Source: SABI01 sp028532915 | GTDB lineage: Bacteria; Spirochaetota; Spirochaetia; Sphaerochaetales; Sphaerochaetaceae | Assembly (NCBI GenBank): GCA_963677225.1 | Contig: OY781923.1 | Span: forward strand, 2,356,001 to 2,420,000 | DNA length: 64,000 bases | Reading direction: 5' to 3' | Shown: one piece after another, positions 17,856 through 27,600 of the stretch | How positions within the stretch are numbered: the stretch's first letter is position 1 | How the letters are laid out: each line of letters begins with the position of its first letter | The notes under the pieces: model-generated | Database searches by the model: none | Seen by the model: the letters and a program-made list of their open reading frames with translations, nothing else | What the model was told of the DNA's origin: nothing | Made by a program: the position numbers and the translations under genes

Positions 17856-18203
17856 AGGTATTAGCCCTCTACAGTATCAAAGGAGGAGTCGGGAAAAGCA
17901 CGGCGAGTGTGAATCCGGCGTATGAAGCCTCTCAGAGAACACTGAAAACCATGGTAATAAGCCTTGACCCTTCAGGGACCAGTACCTACTGCTCTATGCT
18001 CGACAGAAGAAAGAAGATTCAGATAGAGACGACCGGAATGCTGCTTAGAAAGAAAAAAGACATTTCAGATTGTAATACCTTTCACTTCCCACATCGAGAA
18101 GATGACTGTGCAAGTCAGTGTACAAAGAAGTAGAGGTGCTGAGGCATTCAGGTTATTATGGAAGGAAATATGGAGTCAGATACAGACAGAGAAGAAATCA
18201 TGA
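17852..18203 (+). pseudogene. Collapsed ParA/MinD-family ATPase gene
   Basis: The first part, from the GTG at 17852 (seven bases after GGAGG), encodes VLALYSIKGGVGKSTASVN, the deviant Walker A motif of ParA-like ATPases, then MVISLDPSGTSTY. The reading frame drifts into unrelated sequence and stops at 18131-18133. In another frame, about 18134-18203, a typical C-terminal tail GAEAFRLLWKEIWSQIQTEKKS is still recognisable and ends with TGA at 18201-18203. A complete protein needs about 250 codons; only about 117 codon-equivalents remain, so an internal deletion plus frameshift removed the Walker B half. ParA genes beside ppk1 and CHAD genes recur in related bacteria as I remember them, so this is a decayed module member. 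Confidence 0.75.
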
Positions 18204-18220
18204 AAGATAAAGGATGAAAG

Positions 18221-19291
18221 ATGGATAAATTGATCGGAATATTGACCAGCGGCGGAGACACACCGGGATTGAACGCAGCTATCCGGGCTGTCGGCAAGAC
18301 TCTGATACATCACGGCAACTATAAACTCATAGGTTTTCTAGACGGCTACAGAGGAATGCTTGAAAACCGGTTCATCGAACTAGATGATGCGGCTCTGTCG
18401 GGTATATTGACCCGTGGAGGAACGATCCTCGGCTCAAGTAGGGACAAACCTCACAAGATGCCTATCGGAGGGAAGGTACTTGATATGACCGACGTTCTCG
18501 TCGAAAACTACCATAGCAATCATCTCAGCGGTCTTGTCTGTCTGGGAGGCGGAGGAACTCAGAAAAACTCCTACCGGCTTGCACAGGCGGGTCTGAATGT
18601 TCTCACCCTTCCGAAAACCATCGACAATGATATCGTGAAGACTGATGTGTCATTCGGTTATGATACGGCGATGATGATCGCTACCGAGGCCGTTGATCGT
18701 CTTCATAGTACAGCACACAGCCATCACCGCATCATCATACTGGAGACAATGGGTCATAAAGTGGGTTGGATCGCTCTCGGAAGCGGTCTTGCAGGAGGAG
18801 CCGATGTAATCCTCCTTCCCGAAATTCAGTACGATGAGAAGAAGATAGCAGACGCTATTCTCAGAAGGTCCCGGAACGGAAAAAAATTCAGCATAATCGT
18901 GATCGCCGAGGGCGCCATCTCGAAGACCATGGCAAAGAAGATAGAAAACGAAAAAGACAAGGACGCAAAAGAGAAGATACTCAAAAACAGGACCGTCGAA
19001 CTCGCAACCGAACTCGAACGCCTCACAAGAAGAGAGACACGCGTCACAATACTGGGATACGTACAGCGTGGAGGGACACCCACCCCATACGACAGAGTTC
19101 TTTCAACATCACTCGGATCTCACTGTGCACAGGAAATATTCAAAGAAAGATGGGGAAACATGATGGCAATACAAAACAACCGGATAGTGACAGTTCCCCT
19201 TGAAGAAGTAGCAGGACCGGTAAAATACATCCCCCAAGACCACTACCTCCTCGATTGTGCAAGAGATCTGGGAATCAGTCTGGGAGAATAG
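18221..19291 (+). CDS. 6-phosphofructokinase (mixed-substrate-like group)
   Basis: Phosphorylates fructose 6-phosphate in glycolysis. 356 residues with GILTSGGDTPGLNAAIR at the N-terminus, PKTIDNDI (catalytic loop), MGHKVGWIALGSGLAGGAD, IVIAEGA and GYVQRGGTPTPYDRV. The phosphoryl-donor motif reads GGGGTQKN where E. coli PfkA has GGDGS. A glycine at the position following the third G favours ATP over pyrophosphate in the usual rule, but the Asp-to-Gly change makes donor prediction uncertain; similar GGGGTQKN sequences belong to the group III enzymes as I recall. A monocistronic gene between the parA remnant and the CRISPR array. Confidence 0.9.
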   Translation: MDKLIGILTSGGDTPGLNAAIRAVGKTLIHHGNYKLIGFLDGYRGMLENRFIELDDAALSGILTRGGTILGSSRDKPHKMPIGGKVLDMTDVLVENYHSNHLSGLVCLGGGGTQKNSYRLAQAGLNVLTLPKTIDNDIVKTDVSFGYDTAMMIATEAVDRLHSTAHSHHRIIILETMGHKVGWIALGSGLAGGADVILLPEIQYDEKKIADAILRRSRNGKKFSIIVIAEGAISKTMAKKIENEKDKDAKEKILKNRTVELATELERLTRRETRVTILGYVQRGGTPTPYDRVLSTSLGSHCAQEIFKERWGNMMAIQNNRIVTVPLEEVAGPVKYIPQDHYLLDCARDLGISLGE

Positions 19292-19459
19292 AACGACTCG
19301 GCAAGATTCTATTTTGTTTCAATACATCATGAAAGATCACACAAGCTGAAGAGTCAAACTTTTATCTCTCATCATAAAAAAAATTTCACATTACCTTCAA
19401 CAGCTCAAATCATAATGGTTTACTAGTTATTCCTTATGACAGGTCCTTCGGTTTTAACT

Positions 19460-20986
19460 ATCTACAACAGTAGAAATTATGATGGTCTCCTAGACCTTCG
19501 AGCTAGACAAAGTCTACCTAGAATCTACAACAGTAGAAATTATGATGGTCTCCTAGACATTATTTGTTGGAGATATCTATTATGAATCTACAACAGTAGA
19601 AATTATGATGGTCTCCTAGACGAGATCATCGAGGCCCTGCTAGAACAATCTACAACAGTAGAAATTATGATGGTCTCCTAGACAGAAGGGACGATAGCTT
19701 CTAACAACCTATCTACAACAGTAGAAATTATGATGGTCTCCTAGACTATGATGATTATATAGACGCTGATATATCTACAACAGTAGAAATTATGATGGTC
19801 TCCTAGACCGCTATTCAGCACCTCCATAAAATTAATCTACAACAGTAGAAATTATGATGGTCTCCTAGACCTAGTAGACGACAAGACTGATTTCAAATCT
19901 ACAACAGTAGAAATTATGATGGTCTCCTAGACTGCCGTCCATCTGTGGTTGTCCATCTATCTACAACAGTAGAAATTATGATGGTCTCCTAGACGCTGAG
20001 GTTGTCCTAGCAAACGAAAAATCTACAACAGTAGAAATTATGATGGTCTCCTAGACATCGGATATTATCGGCGCCGACATAGATCTACAACAGTAGAAAT
20101 TATGATGGTCTCCTAGACAAACGAGAAACATACACAGGGTCAAATCTACAACAGTAGAAATTATGATGGTCTCCTAGACGAATTTGCCAGTATGACATTT
20201 GAGATATCTACAACAGTAGAAATTATGATGGTCTCCTAGACAAGCATCTAGGTGAATATCTTCTGTGATCTACAACAGTAGAAATTATGATGGTCTCCTA
20301 GACCACCAAGCCAAGAGTCAGATTGACGCTATCTACAACAGTAGAAATTATGATGGTCTCCTAGACGTCACTACAAGCATCAAGTACATCGAAATCTACA
20401 ACAGTAGAAATTATGATGGTCTCCTAGACTTGTAAGGGGTCAGTCGTTCACGCATATCTACAACAGTAGAAATTATGATGGTCTCCTAGACTAGCTACGA
20501 ACGCAACTGACGGATTGAATCTACAACAGTAGAAATTATGATGGTCTCCTAGACACCGTTGAATGCGTTGTACCAATCTAATCTACAACAGTAGAAATTA
20601 TGATGGTCTCCTAGACAATGAACCACAACCATACGTGATATAATCTACAACAGTAGAAATTATGATGGTCTCCTAGACGAAATACTTGTTGTCCTTGTAT
20701 GTCTATCTACAACAGTAGAAATTATGATGGTCTCCTAGACAGTGTGGGGCTAGATGAAACATTTGATCTACAACAGTAGAAATTATGATGGTCTCCTAGA
20801 CTATCTCAGCCTTAACCTTCGGGATTTATCTACAACAGTAGAAATTATGATGGTCTCCTAGACGTGCCTTTTCTGCCTTTGCCGAAAAAATCTACAACAG
20901 TAGAAATTATGATGGTCTCCTAGACAATATACAGAGGATTGGGCAGGGGAATCTACAACAGTAGAAATTATGATGGTCTCCTAGAC
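19460..20986 (-). CRISPR. Type V-A CRISPR array, 25 identical 36-nt repeats and 24 spacers
   Basis: I counted 25 copies of one 36-nt repeat with spacers of about 25-27 nt (mean repeat-plus-spacer period about 62). Read on the minus strand each repeat ends with the Cas12a crRNA handle AATTTCTACTGTTGTAGAT, which folds as a short stem TCTAC/GTAGA with a UGUU loop. The transcript therefore runs leftward from the cas2 side, and the newest spacers should be those near 20950. No degenerate terminal repeat was seen at either end. The spacers were not matched to any target. Confidence 0.98.
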
Positions 20987-21121
20987 TCTTACAGGTCAAT
21001 TTTAGTACAGAAATATGATTTATTCCTCAGATTTTGGTAGAAAAATTGATCTATAACCATATTCACAACACCTTACATTCTTGGAAAACGTTGAATTTAC
21101 CAGTAAGACCATAGGTTTGCA
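20987..21121 (-). promoter_or_regulatory. Probable CRISPR leader
   Basis: AT-rich stretch between the cas2 stop and the first repeat in the direction of transcription. Its position at the crRNA 5' end of the array makes it the leader. A weak -10-like GGTTATAGAT is visible on the minus strand, but no convincing -35. Confidence 0.6.
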
Positions 21122-21397
21122 TCAAGTGACGATCATGATATCAGAATCATTATGTGCGGTATAACCATACCGGGTGATTTTGCATATCTCACTCAATTGA
21201 AATATTACCACACTATCGGATTCGGTGAAATACTTTTTAAAGGTGTTCTCTATGGTATAAGTGATGTTCTTCAACAGAGTTGGACTGTTTCTGATTTGGA
21301 ATACCGAGTATTGCAGTCTCATACCATACTTACTCAGAAATTTTGAAAATTTAGTTCTGTTCTTATTATCAGAAATATCATAACTGATTATCAACAT
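21122..21397 (-). CDS. cas2: CRISPR-associated endoribonuclease-like protein Cas2
   Basis: 91 residues, standard Cas2 size. It starts MLIISYDISDNKNRTKFSKFL, the ferredoxin-fold strand with the conserved Asp of Cas2, and contains RLQYSVFQI, the second family signature. Cas2 forms the scaffold of the Cas1-Cas2 integration complex. Its start overlaps the cas1 3' end by 7 bp. The gene looks intact, but its partner cas1 is interrupted, so it has no obvious local function now. Confidence 0.95.
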   Translation of the reverse strand: MLIISYDISDNKNRTKFSKFLSKYGMRLQYSVFQIRNSPTLLKNITYTIENTFKKYFTESDSVVIFQLSEICKITRYGYTAHNDSDIMIVT

Positions 21398-21930
21398 TGG
21401 TTATCCCCTAGCATGAAGATTGGAAACTCCTCCATTTCCTTATCTCTTATGAATGCTCTGTAATATTTTTGGATATACAAGAATATCTCATTTTTGTAGG
21501 AGAGAATCCCTTCCGATAAGAAATAGATATAAGGAACAGCTTTCTTTCCGAAAAGAGAATACTGATTCTGTCTATAATAGAAATCTTCTTCTTTGACCCG
21601 TCCTAGATTCATAGCCTTTCTAATAGACCTGTCAATGATCGGTCTGAAAGGCTCAATCATATCGCAGGTTAAAGACTTTCGATGAAAAAAGGGTCTATGG
21701 AGAACTCCCTCATATGTATCGAATCCATACATTGCCAGCAGGGCATCGATAATGTTGAAAAGCATCGTATATCCTATATCCAACAGGCAGTTAGTCATAT
21801 CATGTTTAACTCTCGGTCTTCTTGCTGTCCATGTGTAATCTTTGAACATCTGCATGAAATAGATTTTTGATGCAGCTCCTTCGTAGCCCATGATCTCCTG
21901 GCAGGATTCATTCAATAGCTTTACCGTCTT
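21391..21930 (-). pseudogene. cas1: cas1, C-terminal fragment (interrupted by an IS)
   Basis: The carboxy-terminal part of the type V Cas1 integrase: LLNESCQEIMGYEGAASKIYF, RRPRVKHDMTNCLLDIGYTMLFN, EGVLHRPFFHRKSLTCDMIEPFRPIID. It includes the metal-binding Glu of YEGAA, the His of VLHRPF and the acidic EPFRP segment, so the catalytic half is intact in sequence. The reading frame stays open leftward into about 90 bp of unassigned sequence before the inverted repeat of the IS at 22024. It has no N-terminal domain and no evident ribosome-binding site. It overlaps cas2. Confidence 0.92.
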
Positions 21931-22090
21931 TGAATATTCCTCTAGCTGTGGACGGTATGATGAATTTGCAGGCGTACAGTAACCAGTTTTTCTGAAGCAC
22001 GGTACGGAGTTTTTGTTGTGATCTGCCCCCCGAAAAGGTAACAGAAAATTGATGACAGCCCCCTACAGGGTGACACCACATGTAGGAGGT

Positions 22091-22537
22091 ATGAGAAATG
22101 AGAAAACGAATCGATCTATTCTCAAAGATCAGGGCAATACGGAACATGAAGCCGGCATCAAAACCTATCCTCAGATTGGCAGGGAACTTGGAATAACTCG
22201 GCAGGCAGTTATGTACTGGGTGAAAAACAAAGAGGTTCTTTTTCAAGAAGCACAGAACTACGGTATACTGGGTATAGATCACATGCTTACAGATCTTGCA
22301 TTGGCTGAGATGGGAGAGCCTGTGACGAGAGGTACCGAGAATATTCCGGAACATAAGAATGAAGAGAGCGAAGCGACCATCATAAAAAGTCTCCGGGAAG
22401 AAAATATCTTTCTGAAGAATAAACTTCTGTATTTTGAAAAACTTATGGAATCCTACGGAGTAGATGCTTCCAAAACCCATAAAAAAAAAGATATCAGGCT
22501 ATCAGAAACTGTCTCGAAGCCGGAGCGAAAAGTGTGA
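22091..22537 (+). CDS. IS3-family transposase OrfA
   Basis: About 149 residues from the ATG at 22091, which directly follows AGGAGGT; a slightly different start is possible. A helix-turn-helix, QIGRELGITRQAVMYWVKNKE, lies near the N-terminus and binds the IS ends. A charged helical segment follows (SLREENIFLKNKLLYFEKLME), the leucine-zipper-like region typical of OrfA. The tail contains a run of lysines encoded by the A9 slippery run, where ribosomes can shift -1 into OrfB. Confidence 0.88.
   Translation: MRNEKTNRSILKDQGNTEHEAGIKTYPQIGRELGITRQAVMYWVKNKEVLFQEAQNYGILGIDHMLTDLALAEMGEPVTRGTENIPEHKNEESEATIIKSLREENIFLKNKLLYFEKLMESYGVDASKTHKKKDIRLSETVSKPERKV
22481..22490 (+). other. Programmed -1 frameshift site of the IS3 transposase
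   Basis: Nine A residues followed by G. Shifting back one base here continues into the frame of OrfB as KKRYQAIRNCLEAGAKSVRQMC, a typical OrfB N-terminal segment upstream of its annotated start, so OrfAB is made as a transframe fusion. The orfA stop lies 45 bp downstream. Confidence 0.8.
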
Positions 22538-23424
22538 GACAGATGTGTGCAATCGCAGGAGTATCCCGCAAGAGCTACTATTATTACTTAAGATTTCTAT
22601 CTAAACCGAATGCTGATTCTGACATAGTAAGTTTGATCGAAGCGATTCAAGAGAGCACTGGATATGGGTGTGGCTATCGACAGATAACCATGCAATTGAA
22701 CACGATGTATAATGCAGGTCCTATCAACGAAAAGCGGGTGTATCGACTTATGCAGGAGCATGATCTGCTCTCATCCGTTCGAAGGAAAAAGTTCACACCT
22801 GAGCAGTACAAGCGGCGCAGGGAGCTGAAAGATAATGTTCCTCCTAACCTGCTCAAGAAAAATTTTTTCTCAGGTACTCCTCGTCGAATCTTCTGTACTG
22901 ATATCACATATCTGTACTGTCTAGAGCAGACCTGGTATCTCTGTTCGATCGAAGACCTGTTCAATGGAGAGCTTGTCGGATATGCTTTAAGCAACAGAAT
23001 CGATACCCAGCTCACGATTGACTCTATTCTCAACTTGATTGAACATATCGGGCCGCAGAAGAATGCCATCATTCATAGTGATCAGGGATCGACCTACACC
23101 GCATTCGAGTACAAAGCAAAGGTGAAAGCTCTTGGATTTCGTCAGAGCTGCTCGTATGTAGGACAGTGCTGGGAGAATGCCTGTTTGGAATCTTTTAATG
23201 GGATTCTAAAGACTGAATGTTACTATAACCGGTTCGGAAAAACGAAATTCAAAGATCGTCGGATCTCACAGAGCAAAGTTCTGCCGCTCATAGAGGAGTG
23301 GATTCCCTACTACAATGAGGTTCGTTGCAAGGAGTATCTGGGAGGAATGAGTCCTGTCGCTTTCAGAGAACGAAACCCGAGAGGAACTCTTCCGGTTATA
23401 GTATCTCCTGATAAAAAATATTGA
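22534..23424 (+). CDS. IS3-family transposase OrfB (DDE integrase core)
   Basis: 296 residues in the -1 frame relative to OrfA, overlapping its stop by 4 bp (GTGA). An HTH_21-like region (AIAGVSRKSYYYYLR, CGYRQITMQL) precedes the rve integrase core. The catalytic triad is visible: Asp in FCTDITYLY, Asp in IIHSDQGSTY and Glu in ACLESFNGILKTE. The C-terminus PYYNEVRCKEYLGGMSPVAFRE is the classic IS3 ending. The gene appears complete, so the element may still be mobile. Confidence 0.94.
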   Translation: MRQMCAIAGVSRKSYYYYLRFLSKPNADSDIVSLIEAIQESTGYGCGYRQITMQLNTMYNAGPINEKRVYRLMQEHDLLSSVRRKKFTPEQYKRRRELKDNVPPNLLKKNFFSGTPRRIFCTDITYLYCLEQTWYLCSIEDLFNGELVGYALSNRIDTQLTIDSILNLIEHIGPQKNAIIHSDQGSTYTAFEYKAKVKALGFRQSCSYVGQCWENACLESFNGILKTECYYNRFGKTKFKDRRISQSKVLPLIEEWIPYYNEVRCKEYLGGMSPVAFRERNPRGTLPVIVSPDKKY

Positions 23425-23609
23425 CTTCTCATAAGAGAAGATTAAAATATAGGTATATTCGATGAGTGTAACCCAGATGGGTGCAGTCACCATATCTAGT
23501 GTTACCCCCTTCGGGGGCGGTCAGATAAATGTGTTACCTTCTATGGGGGCATATCAATCGAATCACCGAAAAACGTCGTTATCCAGTTGAGGTAAATCAT
23601 CTTACCTCA

Positions 23610-24065
23610 TTAGGGAAAAAAGTCATTGACTTTCACATCTAGCTGACCAATAGCCTCTTTCATTTTGTCATCTTTTCTTCTTATCATTGTCAGAGCTTCT
23701 CTTTGATTCATTATTTTGTTTGATACTATTCTTGAACCTATTGAGACTCCCGTATAGGAATATTGTTTCCTTCTTAAAAGGGTATTACCCTCTGCCTGTG
23801 CATTCATAATTGAATAGACACGAAAATTAGTGGTAAGAAATACTATCGAATACCCGAATCTTCTCGCCCTCTCGAGAACACCAGAGGTAACTTTAGTACT
23901 CCCAACGATAAAAAGAGCAAATAGAAGATAAGAACTTGTCTGGAATTTTACCATCTTGTCTTTATCAAAGACGATGATGTTGTCATTTCTGAATCCTATA
24001 TATTCTCCACGCATCGTAAAGACGAAAATGATCTGACGATGCCTGAAGTCCTGTGTGCTTAACAT
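23610..24065 (-). pseudogene. cas1: cas1, N-terminal fragment
   Basis: 151 codons giving QDFRHRQIIFVFTMRGEYIGF, the beta-rich N-terminal domain of type V Cas1, then LERARRFGYSIVFLTTNFRVYS and the start of the helical domain EGNTLLRRKQYSYTG. It ends at TAA followed directly by TGA (23607-23612) where the helical domain should continue toward YEGAA. The ATG overlaps the cas4 stop by 7 bp. With the catalytic half 1.7 kb away beyond an IS, no functional Cas1 can be made from this locus. Confidence 0.92.
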
Positions 24066-24625
24066 AAATCCTCCAAAGGCCGATCACAAAAATTGCTATA
24101 GATGCATTTCTTACATTTATTCATATCTGATGGTGTAAAATCATCCGGATCGAATTCCCGGATAGATGCTATGAGATTAAAAAACTTCTCACTCATCTTA
24201 GGGTCTTCTTCAGGAAGCGGTACCGGATATAACCGGTTATCATCTTTAGAATGAAAACGCAATGCGTTCACTTCATACCCCATTTCTGTCAGGCAGTAAT
24301 ATTGTGCATACAATTGAAATACATACCCATCGTAAATTCTTACAATCTTTTTCTTCCTCTCTGTCAGCAGTTTTTTGGTGACATCGAAGATATCTATGCA
24401 TCCGCAGATTCTCAACTGCTCAGAGTACACTGATATCCCCTGAAGGATATCAGTGTGTGTCGAATATTGAGCATCGTCTATCTTTTTATGGGCATCCTGC
24501 CCGTCTATCTGAGACTTACCCTGATAGATGATCGTATTCATCGTACCGTATAATTCATGATAGTAAATGGATAAGGGACAGAAAATAAAATCGTTAAGGT
24601 ACGATATTTTCAGATACGGTTCCAT
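24059..24625 (-). CDS. cas4: CRISPR-associated exonuclease Cas4
   Basis: 188 residues. The iron-sulfur cluster ligands are visible: one Cys in DFIFCPLSIYYH near residue 16 and three in KCKKCIYSNFC near the C-terminus. The RecB-like nuclease core contains GCIDIFDV and KIVRIYDGYVFQLYAQYYCLTEMG, with the expected Asp, Lys and Gln-Tyr residues. Cas4 trims prespacers and selects PAM-containing ends for Cas1-Cas2. It lies 14 bp after cas12a and overlaps cas1. The gene looks intact although its partner cas1 is broken. Confidence 0.93.
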   Translation of the reverse strand: MEPYLKISYLNDFIFCPLSIYYHELYGTMNTIIYQGKSQIDGQDAHKKIDDAQYSTHTDILQGISVYSEQLRICGCIDIFDVTKKLLTERKKKIVRIYDGYVFQLYAQYYCLTEMGYEVNALRFHSKDDNRLYPVPLPEEDPKMSEKFFNLIASIREFDPDDFTPSDMNKCKKCIYSNFCDRPLEDLC

Positions 24626-24639
24626 TCATAATCCTTCAG

Positions 24640-27600
24640 TTAAGACTTTGCATATCGAAGCCAATCATCATGGCTGATCTTCAGTGAGGCTTTCTCCCCT
24701 TTCTCTCTCAGCTGATGAATATAAAGTAAACCTTTTCTGGCAATATTATAGGCACCATTCGCATCTGCATCACTCGGAAGGATTGCATCGGCCGGAACGT
24801 TTCTACTGTCGAAATAATATCCATCCCTGTTTTTTACAGGAGAGAGTATATAATCTTCGCCGGTCTTAGGGTCACTGTTTCTCATCTGCAGAATTGCTGT
24901 GAAAGATCTGTAGAGACTGTCGATATTCCTATTCATTTCCAGTTTCTCAATTTGAGGTAACAGATTTAAGCCCTCTCGAAAAGAGATTCCCACTTCTTCA
25001 AAATATTGCTTCAGGATTTCTGTCGGGTTAATCCTCTCCGGACTGCGTGATTTCTTATTATAGACGATCCTTGTTCCGTTCGATGAAATCTCCCAAACAG
25101 ACCCTTTTTTCTGAGCCACCGCACAATCGAAATTCGAATAATCAAAGGTGAACTTGAAAACATCCTCTGCATGATCATATCTGATGGAATCAAATCTAAG
25201 AAAGAAATCCTTCTTCTTCTCAAAGTTAGTAAGATTCTTCAGTCTGAACAGATTCACGAAACCAGTCGTAGGATCAATTTTCGAAGTATAAGCGGCAGGA
25301 ACATAAAAGATCCATCCAGTCTGCTTATAAAGCTTCTGAAAGCTCTCAAAAGGAGGTGCAAGTTGCAAAGGTTTTAAAATGCCTCCAGGATTTCGCAACG
25401 GATAATCTTTGAACGCAAGCAGGTTCAACTTATTGATCAAAGCAGCTTCAAACTTCTGATATACCTGTCTTTCGACCTTAAACCGTCCTCTCTTGAATCC
25501 GAAATTCAGATCTTCCATGACGATTATCGCATTATATTTGATCATCAGACCTGTGATCTTAGAAATGATCTGAGACAGATAGCCTTCTTTGAGGTCTTTG
25601 ATCTTTCCTATCGTCTTCCAGCTTTTTCTCGCCCGGTCTCTTTCTATTTCAGCATTTCTCAGTTTTGCCTGATAATCCACAAATCCTTTCTTGTGCGGTC
25701 GCTCAATGCTATTCAAAGACTCCTGGTGCAGGATCTTCCCATTCTGGTCGATCACACTTATATACAGAAGGTTTCTCTCTCCTCTATCGATACCGATGAG
25801 ATTGACATCCTTCTCGGAGACCAGCATCTGTGCGACTCTCTGATTGAAATCATTCTTTTGCGCATATGGATTAAAAGTCAGCGAGACATGGAAAAAGAAC
25901 TGGTCCTCATAGAATCTTTTCCCTTTTGTGAGACTATGAGTGACTTTTTTGATCACTGCAGAAGGGAGCACTCGCTTTGCTTCTTCAGAAAGATCTTCAA
26001 ATGGTCTTCTCTTATTTGCATACTCATAAATTTCAAAATGGATATTCTCAGAGAGAGTATCTCCGTTTTCAAGAGTCCTATTGACGACATAAGAACCTAC
26101 AGGATGTGTAGGACCTTCATTTTTCTGTTTCATCATCGGTCTGAAAAAAAGTTCTGCCTGACCATTGAGCTTGATATGATAAGTTCCGATATTCTCATCA
26201 GAGAACAACGCCTTCCAATATAACGTATGCAGATTGTCTTTTCCTGTAGCCCCCTGAGCAAAATCCTTGTTGTAGATCTTGAACATATAGAGCTTCTCTT
26301 CTGAGACAAGTTTATCAATAGAAGCTTTAGAAACAGGTCTGAAAGTCATGAAGAAACTCTGCCTGTCCGCATCGCTATAAAATTCTTTAATATTCTCATA
26401 TTCCTCGGGAGCCTTGAATTTCATATCAAAGATCGCCCAGTCCCCATATTCGGGAATCGCTTCCTGATAGAATCTGATCATTGCAATCTCATACTCCCGC
26501 TGTGATGAGAATTCAGGTGAATAGAAGTTCTCTTTCCTATCTCTCTCCTTTTTTTTGCAGGAGATCAGATCCTCTGGAGGTTTGACCTTGTATTTCCCTG
26601 ATTTAGGGAAAAATACTTTCGGAAACTGTCTGGCTGTAGAAGGAATGTATTTATATACCATCCTTTGGTAAATATCTTCTCCGCTTGTCGGTGAGAACCG
26701 GTCGGAAAGAAAGTCTGTTTTACAATTCTTGTTCATGACCGCGAGGTAATATGTACTGCTATCTTTGAAAATCAGACACAGATTGTCTACCTGCTTATTC
26801 TCATCCCATCCATTCCCTAATGTTGAAGATTCGAAATTTACTTTGAATTTCTTTTCGGCAGTGTTCTTCTGTGTCATAAAGTTTCTGATCTTATCGTAAA
26901 GCCGGGTCAGTTCTCTGAATGAGATACTCTGATCAAGAAGATCGTTGTAGAAGCTAAGATCCATCTCATAATCAGATGAAGGAATGAATCCTTTGATCAC
27001 GTGAGCACAATTCAAAAGAGAATCCATATAATCCTTCAGAATCTCCAGATTCTTTTCATTCCCTCTGAACCAGACAGGCTCAGAGCTTTCGGCATGAATT
27101 AACAACTTCTTCAATTGCTCTCTCTTTTCACCAAGCTGCCGAAACATCCTCGGGATTTCTTCAGAGAAGAAAGAATCGAGCATCTTGAGAGTCTGTTCTC
27201 CATGAAAAGCTGCTATCTTGAGCTCTGTTGAAAGATCTAACCAGGTTTCCTTCAATGTTTTCTCCACTAACTTCTCATCCTTCTTTGTCAACTTCTTCTT
27301 GTCGGATAGAATATTCTGAATCAGCAGCTCTCTATGTGCCAGCGCAAGGGCATCCCATTCACCCAGACAGTACTGTGAGATCGAACGGAACTGGGAATTG
27401 GATATATAGATTCCCGTTCTATCAAAAGAGAGAGCATCAGATAATCGTTCTCCAAGGGCTGAAAAAGAATCAGCAAATTCGGAAGAGATTATCGTGTAGA
27501 TATCACTTACCATCTCTGCTTCATTCTCATAAGGTTGAGGGATAAACGAGGTTCCAATAGTATCAGAGAGAATCTGCTTAAAAAGAGGAACCATGAGGAG

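Larger units (their letters stand above)
22020..23555 (+). mobile_element. IS3-family insertion sequence inside cas1
   Basis: Two overlapping transposase genes lie between terminal inverted repeats. The outer 20 bp, 22024-22043 (TGCCCCCCGAAAAGGTAACA) and the complement of 23532-23551, match at 17 of 20 positions and end in TG/CA as in IS3 elements. The 3-bp sequence ATC flanks the element at 22021-22023 and 23553-23555 and is the best candidate for the target duplication. The element runs opposite to the cas operon. The subterminal bases also show inverted similarity (TGGTGTCACCC versus TAGTGTTACCC), giving long end-binding regions of about 59 bp. Confidence 0.92.

Noticed and set aside
21908..22480. 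A 190-codon open frame on the minus strand across the left end of the IS and OrfA
   Set aside because: It is antisense to OrfA, crosses the inverted repeat and has no family motif; it is a frame shadow.
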